A stretch of 64,000 bases of DNA, taken from Ceratopteris richardii (Eukaryota > Streptophyta > Polypodiopsida > Polypodiales > Pteridaceae). The stretch's first letter is position 1. Every line of letters begins with the position of its first letter. Below the pieces are notes generated by a model. That model had not been told where the DNA came from. It did not search any database and worked only from the letters and a program-made list of their open reading frames with translations. The position numbers and the translations under genes are program-made. This document shows positions 21,423 to 32,940 of the stretch, in pieces. The stretch covers positions 52,776,394 through 52,840,393 of the forward strand of contig CM035422.1 of the NCBI GenBank assembly GCA_020310875.1, written 5' to 3'.

Positions 21423-22310
21423 GAGTCCATCTTTTGGGAAGCATGTATATTTTGTTACCTTCATTGATGATGTTACTCGCCATACATGGGTGTATCCTAT
21501 GAAAGCAAAGAATGAGGTATTTTCTTGATTCAAAGCATTTTTATCTATGGCTGAAAATTTTTCTTCACAAAAGCTTTTGACTCTACGCATGGATCGTGGT
21601 GATGAATACATCTCACATGAGTTTATTGCTTTTCTTCATTAAAGAGGTATTTCACACCAATGTACGGTGCCATATACACCTCAACAAAATGGTGTTGTCG
21701 AGCGTAAAAATAGAACTCTACTTGAAATGGCATGATGTATGGTTAAAGGAAAGCATCTTCCTGATAAGTTTTGGATGGAAGCGTTCATGTGTGCAAATTA
21801 TGTGTTGAATCACTACCCTACAAAAGCATTGAGAGTCATCACTCCTGATGAGGCTTGGAATGGTCATAAGCCTATGGTTAGTCATATGTGTGTGTTTGGT
21901 TGCTTGGCATATGCTCTTGTGCTATCACAACAACGTCACAAACTTGATGACAAGGCAAAGAAATGTATATTTGTTGGTTATAGTGCTGAAAGTAAGGGAT
22001 ATTGTTTGTATCATCCATTGACGAACATCGTTATTGTGAGCCGAGATGTGGTATTTGCTGAAAATTCAGTTTTCCCTCTACTTGAATACAAAAAACAGCC
22101 AACAGTTAGCTCACAAGATGTGTTCGATACACTCATGCCTTTGTTCCAAAATGGTGCGTTTGACTATGGCCATGTAGAACAGCCAACTGAGGTTCAAAGG
22201 GCTGAAAAATTCCAGCAAAATAGTGCTGAAAATGAAGAGAATTTTCAGCCAAACATGGCTGAAAAATTTCATCCACAAATTGTCAAAACTGCTGGAAATT
22301 GCTAGCCACA
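21423..22310 (+). pseudogene. Copia B integrase
   Basis: Pieces in shifting frames: VTFIDDVTRHTWVY (first Asp), RMDRGDEYISHEF (second Asp) and QQNGVVERKNRTLLEM (Glu) give a complete DDE triad. The copia integrase C-terminal block follows (FGCLAYALV, KCIFVGYS, SRDVVFAE). Stops at about 21528, 21640 and 21735 interrupt it. A Gln/Asn/Glu-rich stretch (about 22195-22300) with repeated AENE and QPNMAE words follows, of the kind seen before RT in this superfamily. Confidence 0.82.
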
Positions 22311-22311
22311 T

Positions 22312-23350
22312 ATGATTGAACATTTGCGTCAAAATATGGCTGAAAATGAGCATGAAATTCAGCCCACGCATGATGTACATATTGAAGATGTTTTACATAA
22401 TGAACGCATGTCTATCAAGAGTGCACAAACTATGCCAAAGTGGCTCAAACAAACTTTTCAGGACAACAAATTGAGTGCACCTTTACTTGGTAGAACAATA
22501 TCAAACTCTCACTATGCATCAAGTAATTTTGTGGATTATTCTCTTATTGCTATAGCATGTAATGAAGAGCCACTTTCTTTTGAAGATGCATGTGACGATC
22601 CACAATGGATGAATGCAATGCAATCAGAAATGGATTCCATACATAGGAATGGTACTTGGGAGTTATGTGAATTGCCAAAAGGAAAGAATGCCATTGGTAC
22701 AAAGTGGGTTTATAAGATTAAGAGAAATCTGATGGTAGCATTAATCACTACAAAGTTAGATTGGTTGCCAAAGGATATGTGCAACAATATGGCATTGACT
22801 TGAAGAAACTTTTGCACCTACTTCATGCATGACTACCATTCGTACCATGGTTGCATTGGCTGCCCATCAAGGTTGGAAAGTGCATCAGTTGGACATAAAA
22901 ACAATCTTCCTTAATGGTGATTTGCAAGAAGAGGTTTATGTGAAGCAACCTCCTCGATTTTCTATGAAAGGGAAAGAGCATATGGTTTGTCGCTTGCATA
23001 AAGCCTTGTATGGTCTCAAGCAAGCTCCACATGCATGGTATGACAAAATCCATAAGCACTTGATTGCTCTTGGCTTCACATGTAGTCCGATTGAAAGCAC
23101 ACTCTATGTACGCAAAAATGGGGCTGATCTTATAGTGCTTGTTCTTTATGTCGATGACATACTCTTGATTGGGTCATGTGATGCAAAACTTGACATTCGT
23201 ATGGCTGATTTGTAGCATACTTTTGATGTCACTTATCTTGGTCTTTTGAGCTACTATCTTGGCATCTAGTTTGTATCTGTTGAGGGGGGAGTTGTTATGC
23301 ATCAAGCAAAGTTTGTTGAAAAAGTACTTCAGCGTTTTGACTTTGAGGAT
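22312..23350 (+). pseudogene. Copia B reverse transcriptase
   Basis: Contains WMNAMQSEMDSIHRNGTWEL and GTKWVYKIK, then a frameshift near 22720-22800. It continues with VHQLDIKTIFLNGDLQEEVYV, LYGLKQAPHAWY and LVLYVDDILLIG (catalytic YVDD). Two stops lie in the linker after RT (about 23213 and 23270). The sequence ends at 23350 where copia A is inserted. Confidence 0.85.
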
Positions 23351-23729
23351 TGTCACGAGGAAGGAGATAAGGAAGAGAGCTCACACACACACTCTCACTC
23401 TCAAGGAGAAGCACACACACAGATTGAGGCAAGGAAGAATGATCTTCTTTTTCTTCTTCTATTACATAAAAAGGAATGTACAAGAATGACCTAAAAACAA
23501 GAATACAACAAGTGCAATATATAAAGACCAGTACATAACAAAAAACCTAATGTCCGTGAATGAGTGAGCTGGCAAGAAACAAATGTGCCATCACTCTCGG
23601 TAGATAATCTAATAAAGCTCAATGAAGTATCCCTGACATATACTGGCATGACCACTATACATGTCAGAGAAACGAAAATCTGGTACGTGTCATCCTGGAT
23701 CATCACATGTTGAGCTTGATATCTCAACA
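23351..23729 (-). repeat. Copia A 3' LTR (379 bp)
   Basis: On the minus strand it runs from TGTTGAGATATCAAGC to TCCTCGTGACA. It sets the full length for the A-type LTR family, other pieces of which are at 5317-5386, 16525-16755, 44659-44850, 46270-46452 and 55043-55130. Confidence 0.93.
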
Positions 23730-24625
23730 CTCCCCCTCAAGCTCAACACCATATCTTGTAATCCAAGCATCTTCCGAAACTTCTTCAACTTCTCAGCTCC
23801 AAGTGCTTTGGTGAAAATATCAGCAACCTGCTCATCTGTTCTCACATAAACAAGATCAATATCACTTGCTAATACCTTCTCTCTGTTGAAGTGATAATGT
23901 ACCTTGATATGCTTTGTTCTAGCATGGAAAACAGGGTTCCGTGCTAACTGTATGCTGCTAAGATTATCACAATAGATAGTGATAGGCTTTTGCACTTCCA
24001 CACCTAAATCTTCAAGTAACATCTCCAGCCATGATGCCTCACATGCTGCCATTGCAGCACCTCTGTACTCAGCCTCTGTACTCGACAAAGCAACAGTGGG
24101 TTGCTTCTTACTACTCCATGTAATAGCTGCACCTCCAAGTGAGAAAAGAAAGCCACTAGTAGATCTTCTATCTGGAGTACTACCAGCCCAATCTGCATCG
24201 GTGTATCCATGAACCTGCAAATCTACACCAGCTTCATAAAACAATGCATAATCCAAAGTAGCACTCACATAACGTAGAGTGCGCCTCGGAGCATCCAAAT
24301 GTGGCTTCTTGGGAACCTGCGTAAACTGACTTTCAAGTCCAACAGTGTAGCTTAAATCAGGTCTTGTAATTGTAAGATATATAAGACTTCCCACAATTTT
24401 CCTGTACATAGTAGCATTTTCCAATGCTTCACCTGATGTAGTATCCAATTTCAAATTCTGATCCAAAGGCATAAAAATTTGCTTACAATCAGCCATACCA
24501 TACTTTTGCAACATATTCAAGGCATATTGCCTTTGCAACATCCATATACCTGTTTCTGTATGTATAAACTCAATGCCCAAGAAATAGTGCAGCACACCAA
24601 GATCTTTCATGTCGAATTCTTGCAT
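23730..24625 (-). pseudogene. Copia A RNase H
   Basis: Minus-strand frame with LGVLHYFLGIEF, MYRKIVGSLIYLTITRPDLSY, then HGYTDADWAGS (first catalytic Asp), ALSSTEAEYRGAAMA (Glu) and YCDNLSSIQLA (second Asp). It ends with HYHFNREKV and VADIFTKALG, then LGLQDM and reading into the LTR. All RNase H catalytic residues are present. The only separation from RT is a frameshift just upstream. Confidence 0.9.
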
Positions 24626-25290
24626 AAGAAGTTTCTTTACCTCTTTGATGCTTTCTTCATTATACCACCTACAATCAGGTCATCAACATAAATAGCCACA
24701 ATAGTGATGCCATCATCAGCCTTCCTTGCATATAGTGAGTGATCTGCATCACACATAGAAAACCCAGTGCTGCTTAAGTAATCAGCAATCCTTGCATGCC
24801 ATGCACGCGGAGCCTGCTTCAGCCCATACAAAGCCTTTTGCAACTTGCAGACATATTCTGGATGCTTTGAATCTTCATATCCTTATGGTTGGTCCATATA
24901 TACTTCTTCCTGTAACTCACCATGTAGGAAAGCATTCTTCACATCCATCTGATGCAAAGTCCATACTTTTGCTGTAGCTAATGCAACAAGTGTTCTGACA
25001 GTAGACATTTTAGCTATAGGGCTGAATGTTTCCTCATAATCAATGCCATATGTCTGTGCATAACCTTTAGCTACCAATCGTGCTTTATACCTGCTTATGC
25101 TGCCATCAACATTATGCTTTACCTTGTAAACCCATTTGCAGCCTATGGATTTCTTTCCTTGCGGCAATGGAACCAGCTTCCATGTATCATTTCCATTAAG
25201 TGCAGCCATCTCCTCATCCATAGCTTTTTCCCAATCTGCATTACCAATTGCATCTTCAAAACAAGAAGGTTCAGCATCTTGTATTACCTT
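24626..25290 (-). pseudogene. Copia A reverse transcriptase
   Basis: On the minus strand: [50 protein letters not shown] and [28 protein letters not shown] (24883-24885) then replaces a glutamine codon in QP-GYEDS. Next come LQKALYGLKQAPRAWH and VAIYVDDLIVGG (catalytic YVDD). A small deletion after VGG shifts the frame into the RNase H part. Confidence 0.88.
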
Positions 25291-27079
25291 TGTCATGTAG
25301 GCACAATGGCGAGCCATGTAACTATCATATGTCAATCGTTGCACTGAATTACGCATCCTCCCAGATCTTCTTGGTCCTGGGTCACTTCTTCTTGTATCAT
25401 CTGCATGTGCCCTTCTTACTCCTGGAGTCTTCACAGAGGGCAATCCAAGTTCCTCATCAAGACTCTTTTCTGAACCGCTTGAATCTCCATCAACATCTTC
25501 AAAACCTGCACTTGTTTTACTACCAGCAGAAAGCTTTTCTTTACCTTTCTTGGATGTATTTGATGAATTTGCTGGACTGAAATTTCCACGCAATCTTCCA
25601 CGCCATTGATTTGAGTTGGAACTATTGCTTGGTGATGCATCCGGTCCACTCAAAATTTGAGATTCTGCACTAGATTTTTCAGCATTTTCTTTGTCATTTG
25701 GTTCAAGATTCAGTCCTTCTTTGGCATCTACATAGAAGCTTGACATTTCATCAAATACCACATCTCTGCTCACCTTCACCTGTCGTGTGAGTGGGTTATA
25801 ACATTTGTACCCCTTTTGCTCAAGGGAATATCCAATGAAGACACGTTTTTCTGCTTTCGGATCAAGCTTCATCCTCAACTCATCTAGAACATGTACATAT
25901 GCAATACAACCAAAAACTTTCAGATGTGATAAGTTTGGCTTTTTACCTGTAAACTTCTCTTCAGGTGTAACTTGATGTACAGCAGCAGTCAAAGTTCTGT
26001 TCATGATATATACAGCAGTATGCACAGCTTTTGCCCAATAACAATGAGGCATATTCTTCTCAGCCATTAAGGCTCTTGCTATTTCTGCAATATGTCTGTT
26101 TTTGCGTTCAGCAATTTTGTTGTGCTGTGTACGTGCATGAAAACTGACTCTGAATTCCATGATTTTTTAGAAAACTGATGAACTCATTTGACATGTATTC
26201 ACCACCTCCATCATATCTTAATGTCTGAATGTACTTCCCTGTCTGCTTTTCCACCATAACTTTAAAATTCTGGAAATGAGTAAACACCTCGCTCTTCTCT
26301 TTCATGAAATATACCCATACTTTGCGTGTATGGTCATCAATGAAAGTAACATAAAACCTGCAACCACCCATAGATGTGGTCTTTGCTTGACCCCAAACAT
26401 CTATATGTACTACTTCTAGTACATTCTCACTAACATGCTTGTCATGTGGAAATGATGCTCTTGACTGTTTACCAAATTGACATGCTGCACATACCTTTTG
26501 CATTTCTGCAACTTTGAAATTTGGTAGTCCATGGACAATCTCCTTTGACTGCATCAGTTTCAGCCTTTGCAAGTTTGCATGTCCAATCCATTTATGCCAT
26601 ATCTCTATATCTGCAATAACTCCTCCACCTTTTGCAAACATGGCTGCATTCATTTCAGGAATCTTCACATTTAAGGTGAACATCCTACCCACTTTGTTTC
26701 CTTTGGAAACCAATCGTCCATCCTGCTTGTACTCTTCTACATATAATCCATCAGCATTGAACCTGACTTGTAATCCCTGGTCAACCATTTGTCCAACAGA
26801 AACCAGATTCTTTGTTATATTTGGAACATGCAGCACATCAGCAAGATGTTTTACCTTTCCGTCCTCCATAGACAATGCTATGTTTCCTGTATGCTCAATA
26901 GGATGTGATGTGTCATTACCTGTTTCAACATATCCAGGAACTGACATTTTCTGCAAACTACTAAACCATTCTGCATGACTGGTCATGTGATTTGAAGCAC
27001 CTGAATCAACATACCAGACATTATCATTCAATTTTGAAACACCAGCAGACATCGTATTCATCATGTGATGTTGAACCAT
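25291..27079 (-). pseudogene. Copia A protease, integrase and linker
   Basis: Minus strand from 27079: WYVDSGASNHMTS (protease DSG), VLHVPNITKNLVSVGQ, the pre-integrase HHCC region (IWHKWIGHANLQRL ... CAACQFGKQ), YVTFIDDHTRKVWVY and LRYDGGGEYMS (first and second Asp). A frameshift near 26120 follows, then [16 protein letters not shown] (Glu) and [10 protein letters not shown] Ser/Asn/Glu-rich linker runs into RT. The active-site residues are intact, so the frameshift is the main lesion. Confidence 0.88.
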
Positions 27080-28004
27080 AAATAGCTTCTCAGAATCATC
27101 TGCACTTGTGGATGCATAGTTGTTTTGCTGCCTTCTGTTATTTTGATTCTTTAACCTGCAATCACGTTCAAAGTGTCCAAGTTTACCACAATTCCAGCAT
27201 CCTTTACTATCATTACCTCAATCATTTCTTTGGAAATTTCTGCGACCTCTTTGACTCCCCCTGCCTCGAAACTGTCCTCTTCCTCCTGCATGATTCTGTT
27301 GTTGACCCTGGTCTTGGTTATTGTTTCCTCTTCCACTTCCAAAACCTCTACCTCTGCCTCTTCCTCTACCAAAGTAGAATACCTGCTCAGAACTGGGCTT
27401 TCCTTGGGAGTTTGAATCCTCACCAAGATTCTTTTCTTCAATGATCAGCAAAATTCGGAATATTTTCCCTGGTCTGTATAGAAGTTTTGAACTGCTTATA
27501 TGCAGCTCCTAAACCACGAAGGCACACTTCCACCTTATCATCATCATCTACATTCACGCCAATAGATGCAAGTGACTCACATATGCTTTTGATTTTTAGA
27601 GTGTAGTCACTTACCGACATGCTCTTTTTCTCCAATGTATGTAGCTCGTTCTTGAGTTGCAATTTTCGTGCCTTTCTATTGGTCTCGTACAAAGTGACCA
27701 AATTGTTCCAAGCCTCTTTTGGAGTCTTGGCATCCTGTATGTGTCCAATCATGCTATCCTGTATGCTAACAGATAGCCAATACATTACCTTTCGTGCTCC
27801 TTGATTCCATTCCTCATATGCTCTTAACTGTTCTGCAATCCGATTCCTTTCTGGTAACTGCGGAGCATTTTCATTCTCTCCTTTGATGTACTTCCAGTAA
27901 CCTTTTCCCATCAGGAAATTCGTCATTCTGAATCTTCAAGCATGGAAGTTGTTCTTGTCCAGCTTATCACTCATAAGCTGACTCATTCCATCCGCGTTTG
28001 CCAT
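27080..28004 (-). pseudogene. Copia A gag with zinc knuckle
   Basis: Starts at ATG 28004 on the minus strand (MANADGMSQLM). TGA at 27936-27938 replaces a conserved tryptophan codon in NFHA-RFRM. It continues as copia gag (YWKYIKGENEN, SDYTLKIKSICESLASIG). Near 27445 a deletion of about 17 bp between two GCTGATC copies shifts the frame (the related piece at 46975 retains the missing bases). A Gly/Arg-rich segment (GRGRGRGRGFGSGRG) and the knuckle CWNCGKLGHFERDC follow; a TGA sits a few codons before the knuckle. Confidence 0.85.
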
Positions 28005-28435
28005 TTCTGCAACAATTCACAACACCGCAACACACTACAAGTAGCACTTCTGCTTGAACACTGTTGCAGTATGACGTGACAGTTCGATCTCAGAAAAACA
28101 CAGTTTTCGTGTATCAATAGTACACAGAATTGCTTGAAATTCTAGATCTGGAATATATGAGTGTTGCTGAACACAACGCAAGTTACAGTTTCTGAAACTG
28201 ACCTGGTTTTTCTATGGGCCCCACCTTGCGGGCTCGAAACGGAGGTCGAGATGGCTCCGAAACTTCGATCTGACAAAAACAAGTGACCCTAAAGGCATAA
28301 CTCTCGAAAATATTTTGAGGTCTTCTACCTTCACGACGATTTTCGTAGCAAACGGAGGCCGTTTGAGAAATTGCGTTTTCTCCACGCCTTGCCGCGTAGT
28401 CTTCACCGTCGCCTTCTCCACGAGCTCTCTATAGC

Positions 28436-28777
28436 CACACACACACTCTCACTCTAGAGAAGCACACATACAGATTGAGGCAAGGAAGAATGATCTTCTT
28501 CTTCTTCTATTACATAAAAAGGAATGTACAAGAATGACCTAAAAACAAGAATACAACAAGTGCAATATATAAAGACCAGTACATAAGGAAAAACCTAATG
28601 TCCGCGAATGAGTGAGCTGGCAAGAAACAAATGTGCCATCACTCTTGGTAGATAATCTAATAAAGCTCAATGAATTATCCCTGACATATACTAGCATGAC
28701 CACTATACATGTCAGAGAAACGAAAATCTGGTACGTGTCATCCTGGATCATCACATGTTGAGCTTGATATCTCAACA
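28436..28777 (-). repeat. Copia A 5' LTR, U5 end deleted (342 bp)
   Basis: Matches 23351-23729 except that its last 38 or so bases are gone, together with the expected initiator-Met primer site. The deletion joins the GTGTGTGTG run inside the LTR to GGCTATAGAGAGCTC of the leader; the sister copy at 46430-46490 shows the undeleted order. Confidence 0.9.
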
Positions 28778-29528
28778 AGGATTGCAAGCCTGTTTCCACA
28801 CCAATTGAGACAGGGTTCAGGTTCTCAATTGAGGATTCCAATGATGCATTTGACACTTCTCTTTATTAGCAAGCTGTGGGATGTCTTATATATGCATGCA
28901 ACAAAAGGCCGGATATATAGTATGCAGTTTCCTAGTTGAGTCGATTCATGCATAGCCCTAGCACTAAGCATTGGCAAGTGGTGAAACATGTGTTTAGATA
29001 TCTTCGAGATACTTTGAGATTAGGTCTCTTTTATGGCAGAGATATTCAGCCATGCTTGCATGCTTTTACAGATAGTGATTAGGCTGGTTGTTATGATACT
29101 CACGTGTCCACTAGTGGTAATTGTTTTTTCCTTGGAGACTCATGCATATCTTGGTTAAGTAAGAAGCAACCTACAATGGCGACATCGAGTTGTGAAGCTG
29201 AGTACACGGCAGTTTTCACAGCTACAGTGAAGTGTATATGGCTCAGATGCCTATTGATGGATCTTTGCATGGAGATTGATGCTGCTACACATATTCTCAC
29301 TCATAGTTAGAGTGCTTTGGCTGTTGCACAAAACCCAATGTTTCATACATGGACCAAACATATTGAGGTGCATTATCACTATGTGAGAGAGCGCCTTCAT
29401 GCAGGAGATATTGATTTGACATATATGCCTACACAAGATAATGTGGCAAACATATTCACCAAAGCTTTTCCACGGGAAAAGTTTGAAGATTTTTGCAAAG
29501 CTTTAGGCTTATTACCTTGTGGGGGCTG
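28778..29528 (+). pseudogene. Copia B RNase H (continuation after copia A)
   Basis: Resumes with the target duplication AGGAT and KPVSTPIE, then HAFTDSD (first Asp; a TAG follows), KKQPTMATSSCEAEYTA (Glu) and LAVAQNPMFH. It ends with HYHYVRERLHAGDI and VANIFTKAF, ending GLLPCGG and TGA. Five or more stops are present. Confidence 0.87.
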
Positions 29529-29565
29529 ATCTGTCACTCCCTGTATGTGTTCACATCATTCACTC

Positions 29566-29868
29566 TAGGGGGGGTTTGTTACACTTATGTGTTCCTCGAG
29601 TAGCTTTGATGTGAACCTTTTCCCTATATATGGGCACTTTTTACTCTAGTGCTGGCTAGAGGTTTTTTCCCCATGTTACCACATACTTGATACTCTCATA
29701 TGTGGAGGTACTTTGTACTTAGGGACATTATTCAGCTCTTACTTTAGTTCAGTTCATCGTCAATAGAGAGAGATATTCCAACCATCGTCTTCTCCATGTG
29801 TCTTGTTGCGTTTGTGCTCCTTGTGTGTGCTTCTTGTGTGTCTCTCGCACTTCTACACACACCCAACA
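29566..29868 (+). repeat. Copia B polypurine tract and 3' LTR (LTR 29577-29868)
   Basis: CTAGGGGGGGTT is followed by the LTR start TGTTACACTTATGTG. The LTR contains CCCTATATATGGGC (TATA) and a CTTAGTTCAGTTCATCG-type transcript region, and ends CACACCCAACA (292 bp). No matching 5' LTR exists in the window. Confidence 0.85.
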
Positions 29869-29938
29869 GAGGATTGGTTGTTTCTCCTTGCCTTCATTGG
29901 ATGGATGAATTGCTTCTGTGTTTGCTTCTCTGGTTCCA

Positions 29939-31080
29939 TCATTCGATCCTTTCGTACCCATTGCAGTCGAGTATTACATGGGACTGATGTTTGATTAGTA
30001 GACGGAGTGATGTTTGATTAGTAGACCTCCATGTGGATGTTCTTCTCTTTGAGTAGGTGAATTTAGAAGCATTGTCCTCACTTTTTCTCTTGGAATCATC
30101 TCTCATGAGAAAGTTGATTATCTCATCATGCAACACATCCTTATTCGCAGGCAATTCTAGATTAGGGCATTCTTTGGGTAAGCACTCGCTTGATTCATCT
30201 TCTAACTCCTTTCCTAGGGTTTCTTTCTCAAGCTTGATAACTTCATGAACGTGAGAAGGTCTTTCTTCTAATAAGCTAAAGATTTGTTTATGCCTTATTT
30301 TGGTAGATATGTATCCTTCTGCTAGATGAATGCTCGCTTCATTCTCGATAATCCAATCTTGCCCTAGGATCAGATTTTCAATTAATTCTTCGTCCTTGCA
30401 TACCAAAACTCTTTGCTTCATCGAAGAATTTCCTAGGTGGAGGAATATTAGGGCTTCTCCAACACATTCTATAACTTGGCCTCCAATTCCTACCATGCAC
30501 GCTTTAGAGGGACTTAATGTTGTTTGAAGATGCGTGATTAGCGTCAATCGTATGTAGCTTAAGGCTACTCTTGAGTCAATCAGAGCACCTATTAACTGGT
30601 ACTCTGTGGTTCCAATCCCTAGGTTTAAATATGGTTGGGATATACTAAGGCTCTCCTTGTCGACTTTATGGACTTGGTAATTGGCCATGGGTATGGGTTC
30701 TTCTGCCTCTAGATATCGTTCATCCCTTTGTTTTATCCACTCCTTACATTTCTTGATATACTCTAGGGCTTCTTGGAGTGCTTCTTCTCTAATTCTCTCC
30801 TCCTGTTTCTTTTGATTCTAAGATCCTTCAAGTCGTGCTAACATCTGATCCATTAATGGCTCCATATATTGTTTTACTCGACAACCACTTATGTACTTAG
30901 GGAGTATTTCTCCATCTAAAGTGGCTTGATTCACTGCTCCGCTCGTTCAGATTCTATTAATCAGTAAGGGTCCATATCCACGTTTCTATAGTTTTTTCGC
31001 ATGCTGCTTCAATGTATACACTAGGAATAAATCTCCTTCTTTCAAGCCTTTATCTTTGGTATGTGCATCGTAAATATGCT
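29939..31080 (-). pseudogene. Gypsy 2 integrase C-terminus and retropepsin-like domain
   Basis: After the integrase core, the minus strand reads a C-terminal barrel (GDLFLVYTLKQHA, YISGCRVKQY; one stop in a KL-KRGYGP stretch). A charged Glu/Arg helix follows, then from 30688 a frame of 249 codons. This has the retropepsin layout: LGIGTTEYQLIGALIDS (active-site position D-S-R instead of D-T/S-G), VGIGGQVIECVGEALIFL, and the second psi-loop motif NLILGQDWI. A Lys/Glu-rich tail follows. The same order is seen in gypsy 3 (41000-41400). By family knowledge the protease of plant gypsy elements lies between gag and RT, so this location is unusual. The Arg in the active site suggests decay in this copy. 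Confidence 0.75.
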
Positions 31081-31082
31081 TT

Positions 31083-31680
31083 CTACCTCCTTTTAGCAGC
31101 ATAAATTCCGACTACTGCTTGTAGTTTTGTTTCGTCTAACTTCTCAATCTGCTCGATCTGCTTAGATAGCTCATGTTCTGTCCATTCATACTGTTGTGCT
31201 ACTCGTAAAGTAGGTACCAAAAAGTCGATTGGCAAAATTGCATTTTGTCCATAAACTAGGTTAAATGGAGTAGTTCTAATGGTTGTTTTGTAAGCCACAC
31301 GAAAGGCCCAATTTGCATGATGCAATTGTTTATTCCAATCTGACCTTCCATTATTGACTATCGTTGTCAACATAGTGCACAACACTTTATTAGAACTCTC
31401 TGCTTGACCATTGGCTTGAGGGTGATATGGGGCTGACTTTTCATGAATCATACGAATTCATTCATCAAGGACTCGATCACTTCGTTAATGAAGTGCATTC
31501 CTCTATCACTCACTATCTCTATAGGTAGGCCAAAGCGAGTAAAGATGTTCTCAAAGAGAAACTTAGCTATGGTTTGATCATCATTCTTTCTAGTTGCTTT
31601 TGCTTCTACCCATTTAGTTAGATAATCTATCACCATTATTATGTACTCAGCATGTGATCCTTTGGCTGCTGGGTTAATAG
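31083..31680 (-). pseudogene. Gypsy 2 integrase catalytic core
   Basis: On the minus strand: MVIDYLTKWVEAKA (the position near the first Asp), IEIVSDRGMHFINE (second Asp), then HEKSAPYHPQANGQAESSNK (Glu, 35-residue spacing) and WAFRVAYKTTIRTTPF and VYGQNAILP. One stop falls at about 31446-31448 between the second Asp and the Glu. The upstream D-F-V-G-P segment is damaged. Confidence 0.82.
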
Positions 31681-31683
31681 GTC

Positions 31684-32073
31684 CTAAAAGGCTCTCGCAA
31701 AAACCATGGGTCTTAGAGCCATGTCATCTCTTCTCACAGGGTACTTAGCTCTTTGGAAAACTTCAAAACTTTGTACATAGGTGTCTCCATCCATGTGTAG
31801 AGTTGACCACCATAGGCCTACAAAGAGAATCATTTTTATAGTTCTTTCGGCTGAAAAATGTCCTCCTGTGGCACGTGCATGTGCCATTTCTAAGGTGGGT
31901 AAGTACTCTCCTTCATGCACACATAGTTGTAGTTGATTGTCTTTTTCCCTTTTGAATAATTGCATCCCCAATATGACATAATCCTTACTCATTTCTTCTA
32001 GGGATCGCTTCCTAGCTAGGCTTGATCCTTCCTCATGCTCACGTGTTTTTAAGAATTTCACCAATGTCCTACT
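31684..32073 (-). pseudogene. Gypsy 2 second H2C2 zinc-binding module
   Basis: Contains a YVILGMQLFKREKDNQLQL hairpin, CVHEGEYLP, then AHARATGGHF (two His), GLWWSTLHMDGDTYV and a pair position read as SFEVFQRA. The two cysteines of the usual CDTC are lost here, whereas gypsy 3 retains CDTCQRA. It follows another H2C2 module about 125 residues upstream. Confidence 0.75.
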
Positions 32074-32940
32074 CTAGTCTGGTGCTATGGTGGAGAATGG
32101 TAATGAGGTATAGTCTTCTGGAGTATTTTCTTGACATTTCGAGCAACTACAAACATACTTATGAACATCCTTAGGCATATCAGGCCAATAAACTCCTAAT
32201 CGTTTTAATTCCCTTAGTGTTCCATGGGTTCCCTTATGCATTCTCCATCTTTTTAAGTGAGCTTGCTCAATCAAGTTCTTTTGTTCTTCTTCTACACATC
32301 TTGACAATACAGCGTTAGGTTCTTTATGGTACACCCTTCTTGCCACAATGTGTAAATTGCACGATTGCAGAATTCCCTTCGTAACATCCTTGTTACTTGG
32401 GTGTTGTGGTCCATGGGTGAGTATTGGAATTAACTTCTCTGCCCACTTAGGACATACTTCCAGGTTGAACAGATAAGTGTCTGATAAATCATCTACTACT
32501 CTATTAGGTGGTTCTCCATGTGTTAACCTAGACAAATGATCTGCTCTTGCGTGGGTATTTCCTTTTTTTACCACCACTTCGAAGTCAAACTCCGTCAGTA
32601 ACAGAAACCATCTTACTATCCTTCCCGTGTTACACGGATTATTGACAAGGTACAATAAGGCCTGATGGTCTATGAAGAACTTGAACTTGTTGGCTAGTAG
32701 GTAGTGTCTAAATTTCTTCACTACGTACACCATTCCTAAACCTTCTTGTTTCGTAGTCATATAGTTTCTTTCAGCTTGATTCAATTGTTTGCTTGCATAG
32801 GCAATGTGATGATCTAATTTTCCTTCATTTGTAGGTTGAGCTAGAATGCATCCTATAGCATAGTTGGAGGCATCTACATGGATGTGGAATGGTTTATTCC
32901 AGTTGGGTGTTTTCAAAATAGGTGCAAGGTTGAGTCGTTT
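32074..32940 (-). pseudogene. Gypsy 2 RNase H and first H2C2 module
   Basis: Minus-strand frame beginning TPNWNKPFHIHVDASNYAIG (catalytic Asp), then AYASKQLNQAERNYMTTKQE and FKFFIDHQALLYLV (Asp), TGRIVRWFLL and HARADHLSR. After a linker it reads a first zinc-binding module: QAHLKRWRMHKGTHG ... RLGVYWPDMPKDVHKYV and CSKCQEN (CX2C). The frame ends at a stop in IAPD-SRTL before the second module. Confidence 0.85.

Larger units (their letters stand above)
23351..28777 (-). mobile_element. Copia A: full-length but defective Ty1/copia element
   Basis: LTRs at 23351-23729 (3') and 28436-28777 (5', shortened), target duplication AGGAT at 23346-23350 and 28778-28782, and polypurine tract GAGGGGGAG adjoining the 3' LTR. 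Minus-strand order: gag, zinc knuckle, protease, integrase, RT, RNase H, as in copia. The LTRs differ at roughly 8 of 325 compared positions. Defects: loss of the 5' LTR end with the primer site, at least three nonsense codons and three frameshifts. Confidence 0.94.
19920..29868 (+). mobile_element. Copia B: 5'-truncated Ty1/copia element, split by copia A
   Basis: Gag, protease, integrase and RT fragments at 19920-23350 continue with RNase H at 28778-29528, a polypurine tract at about 29566 and a 3' LTR at 29577-29868. The split occurs within one codon context, FDFED|C-KPVSTPIE, where copia A inserted with AGGAT target duplication. No 5' LTR, primer site or gag start was found upstream; that side merges into repeat R. 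Multiple stops and indels make it inactive. Confidence 0.88.

Noticed and set aside
26514..26978. 154-codon plus-strand frame
   Set aside because: Exactly antisense to the copia A pre-integrase and protease coding sequence; a shadow frame.
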